From the NCBI RefSeq assembly GCF_038433155.1, contig NZ_JBCDMW010000019.1:1-64000 (forward strand): 64,000 nucleotides of DNA, read 5' to 3'. Source of the DNA: Luteococcus sp038433155 (GTDB lineage: Bacteria > Actinomycetota > Actinomycetes > Propionibacteriales > Propionibacteriaceae). Shown here in pieces: positions 1 through 8,012 of the stretch (the first letter of the stretch is position 1; every line of letters begins with the position of its first letter). Position numbers and translations under genes: made by a program. Under the pieces are notes generated by a model that saw nothing but the letters and a program-made list of their open reading frames with translations, had not been told where the DNA came from and searched no databases.

Positions 1-2
1 GT

Positions 3-464
3 ACCCCAAACTCTGTCTGGTGGGTTGGCGGGGGGGGGGGTGCCACCCCCCACCGGCGCGGCGGGCCCGAGATCCTGGCCGCCTGCCAGCAACTGCGTGC
101 CAGCAGCCTGCCCGACGGTCTGCCGGCCGGGCAGGCAGTGGCCACCACCGCCGGCAAGCTCGACGCGCGGTGGGTGATCCACACCGTCGGCCCGGTGTGG
201 GCGAAGACCATCGACAAGTCGGCGACGCTCGCCTCCTGCTACCGGGAATGTCTGCGAGAGGCCGACGAGCTGGGCGCCACCTCGGTGGCCTTCCCCACCA
301 TCTCCGCCGGCGTCTACGGTTGGCCGATGGACGACGCGACGCGGATCGCCGTCCAGACGGTCCGCGAAACCCCGACGAATGTGCAGCGAGTGATCCTCGT
401 CGCCTTCAACGAGGCCGCCGAGGTGGGTTACCGGCAGGCCCTGCAGGCCTGGGGAAAACACTGA
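3..464 (+). CDS. Macro-domain protein (ADP-ribose-binding / O-acetyl-ADP-ribose deacetylase type), 5' end missing
   Basis: The frame is already open at the window edge, so the true start lies upstream; 153 residues are visible. It reads as the second half of a macro domain, which binds ADP-ribose and often removes it or hydrolyses O-acetyl-ADP-ribose in the cytosol. Diagnostic pieces are NS followed by a glycine run, HRRGGPEI, WVIHTVGPVW and the phosphate-binding loop FPTISAGVYGWP. The normal GGGGVDGAIH stretch is garbled into GGGGGATPH beside a run of ten G (bases 31-40), which looks like low sequence quality or a local frameshift. A GTG at 138 would be too late, because it removes the glycine loop. 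The gene is convergent with the DedA-like gene. Confidence 0.8.
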   Translation, partial: TPNSVWWVGGGGGATPHRRGGPEILAACQQLRASSLPDGLPAGQAVATTAGKLDARWVIHTVGPVWAKTIDKSATLASCYRECLREADELGATSVAFPTISAGVYGWPMDDATRIAVQTVRETPTNVQRVILVAFNEAAEVGYRQALQAWGKH

Positions 465-542
465 TCACTCATTCCCGGCTGCGGCTCACTCATGTCCCGG
501 CTGCGGCGACCCGGATCGGGGGATGTGCCAACACCAGCGAAC

Positions 543-1268
543 TCAGGCCTGCTTCTTGCCGGACTTGATCATGGTGGAGCCGACGATGAAGATCACCAGA
601 CCAATCGCGACGTAGTTGGCGATCTTGGCGTACTGCTTGAGCAGCACGACGGCGGGTTCGCCCACCTGCCAGCCGAACCAGAAGTAGCCCAGCATCCAGA
701 CTGTGCTGGCCAAGAAGTCCAGGGCCATGAACTTCTTCCAGCTCATCCCGGTGGACCCCGCCAGCACGAAGATCACCTGCATCAGCGGCAGCGGAATGGG
801 CACGTAGGCGACGAACATGCCCAGCCAGCCGAGCTTGTGCGCCCAGCGTTCGGCGCGCGCGTAGTTCTTGGCAGCACGCTTGGACTGCCCGGCCCAGACC
901 TCGATCATTCCGCGGCCCCACAGCTTGCCGGCCCACCAGAAGACCCAGTCGAACTTGATCGACATCACCGATCCGGCCAGCAGGAAGAGCCACCAGTTGG
1001 GCGCCATCCCCTGCGAGGCCAGGGCTCCCATCGCCGCGGTGCCCGAGCGGGAACCGGTCAGGCCCACCAGCAGTGGTGGGTTGAGACCGAGCAGCCAGCC
1101 GCGCAGGGGGAGCATCGCCAACCCGAAGAGCCCCATGAACATGATCCAGCCCATGCACTGCTTGTCGGCCTTGCCAGGCTGGTGCTTCCACGGCATGCCG
1201 GGCTGGTCCCACCACGGCTTGTCCGCCTCGTCATCAACGGCGGTGGACGCCTGGGGGCTCTCGTTCAT
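543..1268 (-). CDS. DedA-like (VTT domain) integral membrane protein
   Basis: A 241-residue membrane protein with several hydrophobic segments after a Trp-rich N-terminus (PWWDQPGMPWKH) and a basic C-terminus (SGKKQA). The segment LGMFVAYVPIPLPLMQVIFVLAG followed by GMSWKKF resembles the re-entrant loop of the DedA/VTT family, whose members move undecaprenyl phosphate or phospholipids between bilayer leaflets. The match is weaker than for the second DedA protein near 47.5 kb. The start MNESPQAS was preferred over an upstream codon 34 residues earlier because a TAGATT box sits 7 nt before it, as in other leaderless genes here. It is divergent from the small membrane protein at 1373. Confidence 0.65.
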   Translation of the reverse strand: MNESPQASTAVDDEADKPWWDQPGMPWKHQPGKADKQCMGWIMFMGLFGLAMLPLRGWLLGLNPPLLVGLTGSRSGTAAMGALASQGMAPNWWLFLLAGSVMSIKFDWVFWWAGKLWGRGMIEVWAGQSKRAAKNYARAERWAHKLGWLGMFVAYVPIPLPLMQVIFVLAGSTGMSWKKFMALDFLASTVWMLGYFWFGWQVGEPAVVLLKQYAKIANYVAIGLVIFIVGSTMIKSGKKQA

Positions 1269-1275
1269 GGCGCCC

Positions 1276-1281
1276 AATCTA
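1276..1281 (-). promoter_or_regulatory. -10 box of a probable leaderless promoter
   Basis: TAGATT on the minus strand, 7 nt before the ATG at 1268. No Shine-Dalgarno site is present in between. Confidence 0.5.
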
Positions 1282-1372
1282 CCCGGCGCGAGGAGCGCCC
1301 GGTCAGCGTTGGGACCGCCCCCGAAGGGTGCTACCGTCCAGCTGACGACGACCACCTTGTGGAGGACCACCG

Positions 1373-1816
1373 ATGGCTGCCGAAAGCACTTTCGATCCCT
1401 ACGCGATCGGCCCTGCGCTGCGGCGCAAGAGCGATCGAATCTGGTGGATCAACATCATCTCCGGTGGTGCCATCGCCATCTTCGCGGGGATCGGATGCCT
1501 GGCCCTGTTTGCCCTCGGCGGCGGGAACGGTGCGGGGATGGGCCTCCTCCTGGGCCTGGTGGCGGTGCTCTTCGGAGCCCTCAGCCGTTGGCTGGTGCAG
1601 ACCCGACGCCGGTTGACCCCGCTGGAGCGGCACCAGATCGGGATGAGTTGGCTGGGCGCGGGCGCCCCGGGCCCGGACGGCGACATCGAGAGCAAGCACG
1701 TGCTGTCGATGGCCGAGACGCTGCGGATCGCCAAGCAGGCCAAGCAGCGCGAACAGGCGGCCCAACCGGTGGCCCGGCCCTCCGACTGGCAGCCGGGGAA
1801 CCGCGGGCACCGCTGA
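1373..1816 (+). CDS. Small two-TM membrane protein, unknown function
   Basis: 147 residues, not recognised. Two hydrophobic helices lie at about residues 26-47 and 52-68, followed by a basic stretch (QTRRRLTPLER) and a long charged, Gln/Ala-rich tail that should be cytosolic. GGAGGA about 10 nt upstream supports the ATG. It diverges from the DedA-like gene across about 100 bp and converges on kbl. No catalytic motif is visible. Codon use is typical of the neighbourhood. Confidence 0.6.
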   Translation: MAAESTFDPYAIGPALRRKSDRIWWINIISGGAIAIFAGIGCLALFALGGGNGAGMGLLLGLVAVLFGALSRWLVQTRRRLTPLERHQIGMSWLGAGAPGPDGDIESKHVLSMAETLRIAKQAKQREQAAQPVARPSDWQPGNRGHR

Positions 1817-1824
1817 CGGTCTGG

Positions 1825-3033
1825 TCAGCCGACCTGTTCCCGGGCCTTCTCGAAGGCGGCGACGGCCGCCTCCAGGTCCTGCCGGGTCAGGTTGGCCGAC
1901 ATCTGGGTGCGGATCCGCGCCTTGCCCTTGGGCACGACGGGGTAACTGAAGGCCCGGACGTAGATCCCCTCGGCCAGGATGACGTCGGCCATCTGTGCGG
2001 CCTTGACCGCGTCGCCGATCATCACCGGCACGATCGCGTGGTCGCTCTCGGGGATCTCGAACCCGCGCCGGCCCATCTCGGCCCGGAACCAGGCGGTGTT
2101 CTCGTTCAGCCTGGCCCGCAGGTCGTCGGAGCGCTCCAGCAGGTCGATGGTGGCCATCGATGCGGCGGTGATCGCCGGCGCCAGCGAGTTGCTGAACAGG
2201 TAGGGGCGGCTGCGCTGGCGCAGCATCTCGACGATCTCCGCCCGGGCGCAGGTGTAGCCGCCCGAAGCCCCGCCCAGCGCCTTGCCCAGGGTGCCGGTGA
2301 TGATGTCCACCCGGTCCTGCACGCCGAACTTCTCCGGGGTGCCGGCCCCGTGCGCGCCGACGAAGCCGACGGCGTGCGAGTCGTCCACCATCACCAGCGC
2401 GTCGTGCTTCTCCGCCAGGTCACAGATCTCATCCAGCGGGGCCAGGTAACCGTCCATGGAGAAGACGCCGTCGGTGGCAATCAGCCGGTAGCGGCAGTCC
2501 TTGGCGGCCACCAGCTGGGCCTCCAGGTCCGCCATGTCCCGGTTGCGGTACCGGAAGCGCTTGGCCTTGCTCAGCCGCACCCCGTCGATGATCGACGCGT
2601 GGTTCAGCTCGTCGGAGATGACCGCGTCCTGCTCCCCGCAGAGCACCTCGAACAGGCCACCATTGGCGTCGAAGCACGAGGAGTAGAGGATGGTGTCCCA
2701 CGCCGCTTCCCCGTCAACTGGCTCAGGGGACGGATGCAGGAAATTGGTGATCTTGTTCTCCAGCTGGGTGTGCTGGTCCTGGGTGCCGCAGATGAAGCGC
2801 ACCGAAGCCATCCCGAAGCCCCAGGTGTCCAGCGCTGCCTTGGCGGCGTCGATCAGCACCGGGGAATCGGCCAGCCCCAGGTAGTTGTTGGCGCACAGGT
2901 TGACCACCTCGCGCCCCTGCACCTGGATGTGCGCGCTCTGCGCGGAGCTGAGCGGCACCTCCACCTTGTACAGGCCGTCGGCCTTGAGCTGCTCCAGCTG
3001 GGCAGCAAGATCATCCTTCAGGGTGGTGTACAT
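1825..3033 (-). CDS. kbl: Glycine C-acetyltransferase (2-amino-3-ketobutyrate CoA ligase)
   Basis: A 402-residue PLP enzyme of the alpha-oxoamine synthase family. It splits 2-amino-3-oxobutyrate, the product of threonine dehydrogenase, with CoA into glycine and acetyl-CoA. Seen in sequence: YSSCFDANGG, SDELNHASIIDG, the PLP ring-stacking region MVDDSHAVGFVG (His220) and the Schiff-base lysine in TGTLGKALGG (Lys251). A short insertion rich in Pro and Glu follows the NFLHP segment compared with typical Kbl. The ATG at 3033 has GGAG six bases upstream inside the end of tdh; a TTG two codons earlier is less likely. It lies 2 nt after the tdh stop, so the two genes form a threonine-degradation operon. 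Confidence 0.93.
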   Translation of the reverse strand: MYTTLKDDLAAQLEQLKADGLYKVEVPLSSAQSAHIQVQGREVVNLCANNYLGLADSPVLIDAAKAALDTWGFGMASVRFICGTQDQHTQLENKITNFLHPSPEPVDGEAAWDTILYSSCFDANGGLFEVLCGEQDAVISDELNHASIIDGVRLSKAKRFRYRNRDMADLEAQLVAAKDCRYRLIATDGVFSMDGYLAPLDEICDLAEKHDALVMVDDSHAVGFVGAHGAGTPEKFGVQDRVDIITGTLGKALGGASGGYTCARAEIVEMLRQRSRPYLFSNSLAPAITAASMATIDLLERSDDLRARLNENTAWFRAEMGRRGFEIPESDHAIVPVMIGDAVKAAQMADVILAEGIYVRAFSYPVVPKGKARIRTQMSANLTRQDLEAAVAAFEKAREQVG

Positions 3034-3035
3034 GA

Positions 3036-4061
3036 TCAACTCCAGTCCATGACGACCTTGCCACCCCGGCCATTGCCGGCGGTCGCGAAGGCCTGCTCGA
3101 ATTCGGTGTAGTGGAAGCGGTCGGTGATGACGCCGGAGATGTCCAGGCCGGATTCCAGCAGCACGCTCATGGCATACCAGGTCTCGAAGATCTGCCGTCC
3201 GGTCACCCCCTGCAGGGTCAGCATGTTGAAGATGATCTTGCTGAAGTCGATCTCGGTGGGCTTGGCCGGGGTGCCCAGCAGCGCGATCCGACCACCGTGG
3301 GTCATGTGGTCGATCATGCTGGCCAGGGCGGCGCCGGAGCCGGACATCTCCAACCCGATGTCGAAGCCCTCCTTCATCCGGGCGCGCTCGAAGACCACGT
3401 CGAGGCTCTCCTTGCCGACATTGATGGTGTCGGTCAGGCCAAGGCTCTGGGCCAGCGCCAACCGTTCGTCGGACAGGTCACTGACGACGACGTGCCGGGC
3501 GCCGGCGTGCTGGGCCACCAGCGCGGCCATGATGCCGATGGGTCCGGCACCCGAGACCAGCACGTCCTCCCCCAGGCTGGGGAACTGCAGCGCGGTGTGC
3601 ACCGCATTGCCGAAGGGGTCGAAGATGGCGGCCACGTCGGGATCGATCGGCCGGTGGTGCACCCAGACATTGCCCGCGGGCATGGTGAAGTACTCGCTGA
3701 AGCAGCCGTTGACCATGTAGCCGATGCCCTGGGTGTTGCGGCACAGGTGCCGTTTGCCGGCCAGGCAGGCGCGGCACCGGCCGCACACATAGTGACCCTC
3801 GCCACTGACGAACTGGCCCACCTTCAGGTCCTCCACCGCGGAGCCAAGGCCGACGATCTCACCGCAGAACTCGTGACCGATGGTCAGCGGAGTGGGCACG
3901 ACCCGCTGCGCCCAGGCATCCCAGTTGTTGATGTGCAGGTCCGTGCCGCAGATGCCGGTACGCAGCACCTTGATCAGCACCTCATTGGGGCCGGGCTGCG
4001 GGTCCGGCAGCTCCATCAGTTGCAGTCCGGGCTCCGGGGTCGCTTTGACCAGCGCCTTCAT
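3036..4061 (-). CDS. tdh: L-threonine 3-dehydrogenase
   Basis: A 341-residue zinc-dependent medium-chain dehydrogenase that oxidises L-threonine with NAD to 2-amino-3-oxobutyrate. Catalytic zinc ligands are visible as Cys38 (GICGTD) and His63-Glu64 (IGHEF). The four structural-zinc cysteines Cys93, Cys96, Cys99 and Cys107 are intact. The Rossmann motif is GAGPIG. The family signature DLHINNWDAW separates it from other MDR enzymes. AGGAG lies 5 nt before the ATG. It is the first gene of the tdh-kbl operon and is divergent from sdaA. Both sides of this intergenic region therefore serve glycine/serine/threonine breakdown to pyruvate and acetyl-CoA. Confidence 0.95.
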   Translation of the reverse strand: MKALVKATPEPGLQLMELPDPQPGPNEVLIKVLRTGICGTDLHINNWDAWAQRVVPTPLTIGHEFCGEIVGLGSAVEDLKVGQFVSGEGHYVCGRCRACLAGKRHLCRNTQGIGYMVNGCFSEYFTMPAGNVWVHHRPIDPDVAAIFDPFGNAVHTALQFPSLGEDVLVSGAGPIGIMAALVAQHAGARHVVVSDLSDERLALAQSLGLTDTINVGKESLDVVFERARMKEGFDIGLEMSGSGAALASMIDHMTHGGRIALLGTPAKPTEIDFSKIIFNMLTLQGVTGRQIFETWYAMSVLLESGLDISGVITDRFHYTEFEQAFATAGNGRGGKVVMDWS

Positions 4062-4070
4062 CTTTTCTCC

Positions 4071-4084
4071 TCACACCGTTGTGA
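4071..4084. promoter_or_regulatory. Small palindrome overlapping the tdh ribosome-binding site
   Basis: TCACA-CCGT-TGTGA, a 5-4-5 inverted repeat that partly covers the Shine-Dalgarno region of tdh in the tdh/sdaA divergent intergenic region. The arms are in the opposite order to a CRP site, so it is not called as one. It could be an operator or chance. Confidence 0.3.
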
Positions 4085-4167
4085 CACCGAAATTACTCGC
4101 GTCGCTTCGGGCACTTCAACGCAGCCCTGCCATTGGCGGGTTGTCCCGACTCATGCAGACTGGGTTC

Positions 4168-5559
4168 GTGGCGATCAGCTCCTTTGACATGTTCAAGATC
4201 GGTATCGGCCCGTCCAGCTCGCACACCGTCGGCCCGATGCGGGCCGCGGCGCGCTTTGCCGCGGACCTGGCCGCGGGGCCGGACCTGGCTCGAGTGACCC
4301 GGGTGAAGGCGGAGCTGTTCGGCTCCCTGGGTGCCACCGGGCACGGGCACGGCTCGCGTCCGGCGGTCCTGCTGGGTCTGGAGGGGGAACAACCGGAGAC
4401 GGTGGACACCCGTCGGGCACCGGAACGGACCGCCCAGATCGAGCAGCAGGGACGCCTGCGGCTGGCCGGCCCGGACGGCCCCGAACTGCGCTTCCACGCC
4501 GACCGGGACCTGGTGCTGCACCGCACTCGTCGGCTGGACTTCCACAGCAATGGCATGGTCTTCACTGCCTTCGCCGGCGACGAGCCGCTGAGCCGCCGCA
4601 CCTTCTACTCGATCGGCGGCGGCTTCGTACTGGAGGACGACGGCAGCGGCCACCCCACCGTGCGGCTGGACACCACCCCCGTGCCCTATGACTTCCACAC
4701 CGGGGCGGAGCTGCTGGCGCACTGCCGCGACCACCGGTTGACCATCCCGGAGGTGCAGCTGGCCAATGAGCTGGCGCTGGGCCGCACCGAGGAGGAGGTG
4801 CGGGCGGGGCTGCTGCGGATCTGGCGGGTGATGGAGGACTGCATCGCCGCCGGCTGCGCCACCTCCGGCGTGCTTCCCGGTGGCTTGCGGGTGCGCCGCC
4901 GCGCGCACCGGCTGCACCTGGACCTGACTGCGCGGGAGCGCCAGCCGGCCGGCCCGGTGGATCCACTGGCGGCCATGGACTGGCTCACCCTGTGGGCGCT
5001 CGCGGTGAACGAGGAGAATGCCTCCGGTGGCCGGGTGGTGACCGCCCCCACCAATGGCGCGGCCGGGATCATCCCGTCGGTGCTCAAGTATGCGCACACC
5101 TACATGCCCGGCGCCGGGGAGCACACCGTGGTGGACTTCCTGCTCACGGCCGGGGCAATCGGTTCCATCTACCAGCAGAGCGCCTCCATCTCCGGTGCCG
5201 AGGTGGGTTGCCAGGGTGAGGTGGGCGTGGCCGGATCGATGGCCTCCGCCGGGCTGTGCCAGGTGCTGGGCGGCAGCCCGCAGCAGGTGGCCAATGCCGC
5301 CGAGATCGGGCTGGAACACCACCTGGGCCTGACCTGCGACCCGGTGGGCGGGCTGGTGCAGATCCCCTGCATCGAGCGCAATGCCGTGGCCAGTGTGCAG
5401 GCGATCACCGCCGCCCGGCTGGCGCTGCACGGCGACGGTCAGCAGATCGTGAGCCTGGACCAGGTGATCAAGACGATGATGCAGACTGGCGCGGACATGA
5501 AGACCAAGTACAAGGAGACGGCCCGCGGCGGCCTGGCGGTCAACATCGTCGAGTGCTGA
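4168..5559 (+). CDS. sdaA: L-serine ammonia-lyase, iron-sulfur dependent (single chain)
   Basis: 463 residues, close to the usual 455-460 for the fused alpha/beta L-serine dehydratase that deaminates L-serine to pyruvate and ammonia. The beta part opens with SSFDMFKIGIGPSSSHTVGP, and the alpha part carries NEENASGGRVVTAPTNGAAG. The 4Fe-4S cysteines are visible in VGCQGEVGVAGSMA, LTCDPVGG and QIPCIERN. The GTG at 4168 puts the family-typical N-terminus at the start; an in-frame ATG five codons upstream is an alternative. No clear Shine-Dalgarno site is seen. It is divergent from tdh-kbl, and with glyA at 15 kb completes a threonine-to-pyruvate route. Confidence 0.93.
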   Translation: MAISSFDMFKIGIGPSSSHTVGPMRAAARFAADLAAGPDLARVTRVKAELFGSLGATGHGHGSRPAVLLGLEGEQPETVDTRRAPERTAQIEQQGRLRLAGPDGPELRFHADRDLVLHRTRRLDFHSNGMVFTAFAGDEPLSRRTFYSIGGGFVLEDDGSGHPTVRLDTTPVPYDFHTGAELLAHCRDHRLTIPEVQLANELALGRTEEEVRAGLLRIWRVMEDCIAAGCATSGVLPGGLRVRRRAHRLHLDLTARERQPAGPVDPLAAMDWLTLWALAVNEENASGGRVVTAPTNGAAGIIPSVLKYAHTYMPGAGEHTVVDFLLTAGAIGSIYQQSASISGAEVGCQGEVGVAGSMASAGLCQVLGGSPQQVANAAEIGLEHHLGLTCDPVGGLVQIPCIERNAVASVQAITAARLALHGDGQQIVSLDQVIKTMMQTGADMKTKYKETARGGLAVNIVEC

Positions 5560-5649
5560 GCGAGAGCAGGGGCATCCCCCTTGCTGATTCCGCACACGAG
5601 CGCAGGCAGGAGCCTGCGAGTGCCGGTGCGCGCGAGTGCCGCGGGGGTT

Positions 5650-5669
5650 CAAGGGGGTCGTCCCCCTTG
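5650..5669. terminator. Hairpin between convergent sdaA and the ABM gene
   Basis: CAAGGGGG-TCGT-CCCCCTTG, a perfect 8-bp stem immediately downstream of both convergent genes, with a copy-like CCCCCTTG also at 5576. There is no strong U-tract, as is common in high-GC actinobacteria. Confidence 0.5.
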
Positions 5670-5672
5670 CTG

Positions 5673-5957
5673 CTAGACCGCGTGGTACTTGACCGTGCGA
5701 CGGGGTTCGGCCATCAGGTCGGCGACGCCCTCGCGCCAGGCCAGGTAGTGCTCCTGGGTCTTGTGGAAGTCCAGGTCCTCCGGGCTGGTGTAGTGCTCCA
5801 CCAGGCAGAAGACGGTCGGGTCCTCGTCGGACTGGATCAGCTCGAAGAGTTCCACCCCGGGCTCCAGCCGGCTGGCCTCGGCATTGGCCAGCGAGGCCTG
5901 CTTGAAGGCCTCGACGCCCTCGGGGGTGGTGTGCACATTGCAGTGGACGATCAGCAT
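5673..5957 (-). CDS. ABM-family (antibiotic biosynthesis monooxygenase fold) small protein
   Basis: 94 residues beginning MLIVHCNVHTTPEGVEAF, a typical dimeric alpha-beta barrel of the ABM/YgiN type. The middle segment VFCLVEHYTSPEDLDFHKT with the conserved His and following HYLAW match the family. Members are cofactor-poor monooxygenases, heme-degrading enzymes or quinol-related proteins, so the substrate cannot be told. A GGGAGGAAGA Shine-Dalgarno sequence precedes the ATG at 5957; the longer frame upstream is intergenic. The gene stands alone, convergent with sdaA and divergent from the ABC ATPase. Confidence 0.8.
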   Translation of the reverse strand: MLIVHCNVHTTPEGVEAFKQASLANAEASRLEPGVELFELIQSDEDPTVFCLVEHYTSPEDLDFHKTQEHYLAWREGVADLMAEPRRTVKYHAV

Positions 5958-6152
5958 GTCTTCCTCCCAAATGGTGGGACGCCGGGTGAACGGGGCGTCG
6001 CTGACTCCAGCATGCTGCATGGGCCCGTGACGGGGCCAGTCGTTCACCGTCCCGTAACAATGACGGCCAACATGCCTAGTCACGAAGAATCTTCAGGGTA
6101 AACAGTGGGGGCCGGTCTTCCCGTCGCATCCTCGATGTGACAGTCTGAGCAA

Positions 6153-6208
6153 GTGGACAAAGCATGTCCACGGATTCCACTACGGATCGTCGGGCACGTA
6201 CCTGCCCG
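6153..6208 (+). promoter_or_regulatory. Structured leader of the ABC ATPase gene: operator-like palindrome plus hairpin abutting the RBS
   Basis: Two elements are seen. GTGGACA-AAGCA-TGTCCAC (6153-6171) is a perfect 7-5-7 inverted repeat. CGGGCA-CGTACC-TGCCCG (6191-6208) is a hairpin ending one base before the GGAAAGGAAG ribosome-binding site. From general knowledge, an msiK RNA motif is reported in the 5' UTRs of actinobacterial msiK-type ATPase genes, and this leader sits in the equivalent place. Whether it matches that motif needs a covariance-model search. Confidence 0.35.
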
Positions 6209-6226
6209 TGGAAAGGAAGTGTGGCA

Positions 6227-7348
6227 ATGGCCACCGTCAGTTTCAACGATGCCTCGCGCGTCTACCCCGGGGCGGACCGCCCCGCCGTCAACAAGCTGAA
6301 CCTTGAGATCGGCGACGGCGAGTTCATGGTGCTGGTCGGCCCCTCCGGCTGTGGCAAGTCCACCAGCCTGCGCATGCTGGCCGGTCTGGAAGAGGTCAAT
6401 GCCGGCAGCATCCACATCGGTGACCGTGACGTCACCGACCTGCCGCCGAAGGACCGTGACATCGCCATGGTCTTCCAGAACTACGCTCTGTACCCGCACA
6501 TGACCGTCGCGGACAACATGGGCTTCGCCCTGAAGATGCAGAACGTCCCCAAGGAGGAGCGCCAGCAGCGCGTCCAGGAGGCCGCCAAGCTGCTGGGCCT
6601 GGAGGACTTCCTGTCCCGCAAGCCGAAGGCCCTGTCCGGTGGTCAGCGCCAGCGTGTCGCCATGGGTCGCGCCATCGTCCGCAACCCGCAGGTCTTCCTG
6701 ATGGACGAGCCGCTGTCCAACCTGGATGCCAAGCTGCGTGTCCAGACCCGTACCCAGATCGCCGCCCTGCAGTCCCGCCTGGGCGTCACCACCGTCTACG
6801 TCACGCACGACCAGGTCGAGGCCATGACCATGGGTGACCGCGTCGCGGTGATGAAGGACGGCGTGCTGCAGCAGGTGGACACCCCGCTGGCGCTCTACGA
6901 CACCCCGGCCAATCTGTTCGTGGCTGGCTTCATCGGCTCCCCCGCCATGAACCTGATCGGCGGCAAGGTCGTCGACGGTGGCGTGCAGGTGGGCGACTAC
7001 GTCGTTCCCGTGCCCCGCGAGGTGCTGGCCAAGGCTCCCGGTGAGAGCAATGTCACCTTGGGAATCCGGCCCGAGACCTTCACGGTTGCGCCGGACAACA
7101 ACGGCATCGGCGTGGACGTCGCCGTGGTCGAGGAGCTGGGCGCCGACGGCTACATCTACGGCACCCTGGCCGGCCTGCCCGACGACGAGAAGCTCACCGC
7201 CTCCCAGATCGTGGCTCGCGTGAGTGGCCGGGTCCAGCCCAAGCGCGGCGAGACCGTGCGGCTGGCGGTCTCCCCGGACAATGTGCACGTCTTCAGCAAT
7301 GAGACCCAGCAGCGGATCTCGGGTGGCACCAACACCTGGCGCGTCTGA
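6227..7348 (+). CDS. ugpC: Sugar ABC transporter ATP-binding protein, UgpC/MsiK type
   Basis: A 373-residue ATPase that powers carbohydrate ABC importers from the cytosolic face. Walker A GPSGCGKST is at residues 39-46, the signature LSGGQRQR at 136-143, Walker B FLMDEP at 157-162 and the switch His at 194 (VTHDQVEA). The C-terminal TOBE/regulatory region includes GIRPETF, as in MalK and UgpC. No permease or solute-binding gene is adjacent. In related actinobacteria such a lone MsiK-like ATPase serves several sugar transporters, which is the likely role here. The ATG at 6227 has a strong GGAAAGGAAG site. A perfect TTCG-capped terminator follows. Confidence 0.92.
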   Translation: MATVSFNDASRVYPGADRPAVNKLNLEIGDGEFMVLVGPSGCGKSTSLRMLAGLEEVNAGSIHIGDRDVTDLPPKDRDIAMVFQNYALYPHMTVADNMGFALKMQNVPKEERQQRVQEAAKLLGLEDFLSRKPKALSGGQRQRVAMGRAIVRNPQVFLMDEPLSNLDAKLRVQTRTQIAALQSRLGVTTVYVTHDQVEAMTMGDRVAVMKDGVLQQVDTPLALYDTPANLFVAGFIGSPAMNLIGGKVVDGGVQVGDYVVPVPREVLAKAPGESNVTLGIRPETFTVAPDNNGIGVDVAVVEELGADGYIYGTLAGLPDDEKLTASQIVARVSGRVQPKRGETVRLAVSPDNVHVFSNETQQRISGGTNTWRV

Positions 7349-7382
7349 TCCCTCGGGATCTGCCGCTCGGCACGACGAACGC

Positions 7383-7410
7383 AAGGGCCCCCGCTTCGGC
7401 GGGGGCCCTT
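7383..7410 (+). terminator. Rho-independent-type terminator of ugpC
   Basis: A perfect 12-bp GC-rich stem (AAGGGCCCCCGC and its complement) closed by a TTCG tetraloop, 34 nt after the ugpC stop. Confidence 0.85.
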
Positions 7411-7436
7411 GTGCGTGTTGCTGCCCTTGTGCCCTA

Positions 7437-7460
7437 CTGGCCGGAGCATTCTCCGGTCAG
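7437..7460 (-). terminator. Hairpin overlapping the stop codon of the GNAT gene
   Basis: CTGGCCGGAG-CATT-CTCCGGTCAG, a 10-bp stem with one wobble pair. The TGA of the acetyltransferase gene lies inside the right arm. There is no U-tract. Confidence 0.4.
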
Positions 7461-7990
7461 GTGAACTGCAGTTCCAGCGGCTCGTAGCGCGGCACCGGGT
7501 CGGTCCGCAGCCGGGCCAGGCGACGGGTGTCGAAACGCTGCCCGTGGTAGGCCAGCTTCTGCCGTTCGATTCCTTCGGGGAGGAAGCCGGCGAACTCCGC
7601 CACCCGGGCGGAGGCCAGGTTGTCCACCCGGTGCCCCGCCTCCAGCCGGAAGAGCGGCTGGGGTGACAGGAAGAGCATCCAGTCGGCGATGGTGGCCAGG
7701 CCGCGTTTGGTCCAGCCCTTGCCCCTGCCCTGGTGGGACATCCAGTAGCTCACCCAGCCCACCTGGTTGAGCCGGTCCATTCGGGTGACGCCGATCCCGC
7801 CGATGGCCACACCGTTGTGCACGATGGCGAACCGGCGGTCGGCCGGCCAGGCCTCGATGGCGGCCCGGGCCTGGGAGACGTCGGCCATCGGGGGCAGTTC
7901 CCGCTCCAGGTCCGAGGCGGCGCGGCGATGCCGCAACAGCGCCGGGGCATCGGAGGTGCGCCAGGGTCGGATGATCGGGTCTTCGGGCAT
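7457..7990 (-). CDS. GNAT-family N-acetyltransferase (RimJ/RimL-like)
   Basis: 177 residues of the RimJ/RimL subgroup, which transfers acetyl groups from acetyl-CoA to N-terminal or small-molecule amines. The N-terminus IIRPWRTSDAPALLRHR is the usual beta1-alpha1 of the fold. The acetyl-CoA loop is QGRGKGWTKRGL, and RVDNLASARVAEFAGF is the conserved motif B region. The substrate is unknown. There is no Shine-Dalgarno site; a CAGACT box 6 nt before the ATG suggests a leaderless transcript, with the -35 box supplied by the arm of the adjacent large palindrome. Confidence 0.85.
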   Translation of the reverse strand: MPEDPIIRPWRTSDAPALLRHRRAASDLERELPPMADVSQARAAIEAWPADRRFAIVHNGVAIGGIGVTRMDRLNQVGWVSYWMSHQGRGKGWTKRGLATIADWMLFLSPQPLFRLEAGHRVDNLASARVAEFAGFLPEGIERQKLAYHGQRFDTRRLARLRTDPVPRYEPLELQFT

Positions 7991-8012
7991 GGCTCAAGTC
8001 TGGGGCCCGGAG

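Noticed and set aside
868..3111. Long plus-strand frame across kbl and the DedA-like gene
   Set aside because: Shadow of the minus-strand genes; the opposite strand has clear Kbl motifs and this frame has none.
4071..4084. CRP-like binding site in the tdh/sdaA region
   Set aside because: The half-sites are in the order TCACA...TGTGA with 4 nt between, the reverse of the CRP consensus.
4093..6060. Minus-strand frame of about 655 codons opposite sdaA
   Set aside because: Antisense to sdaA; no recognisable domain and the typical His/Gln/Arg-rich shadow composition.
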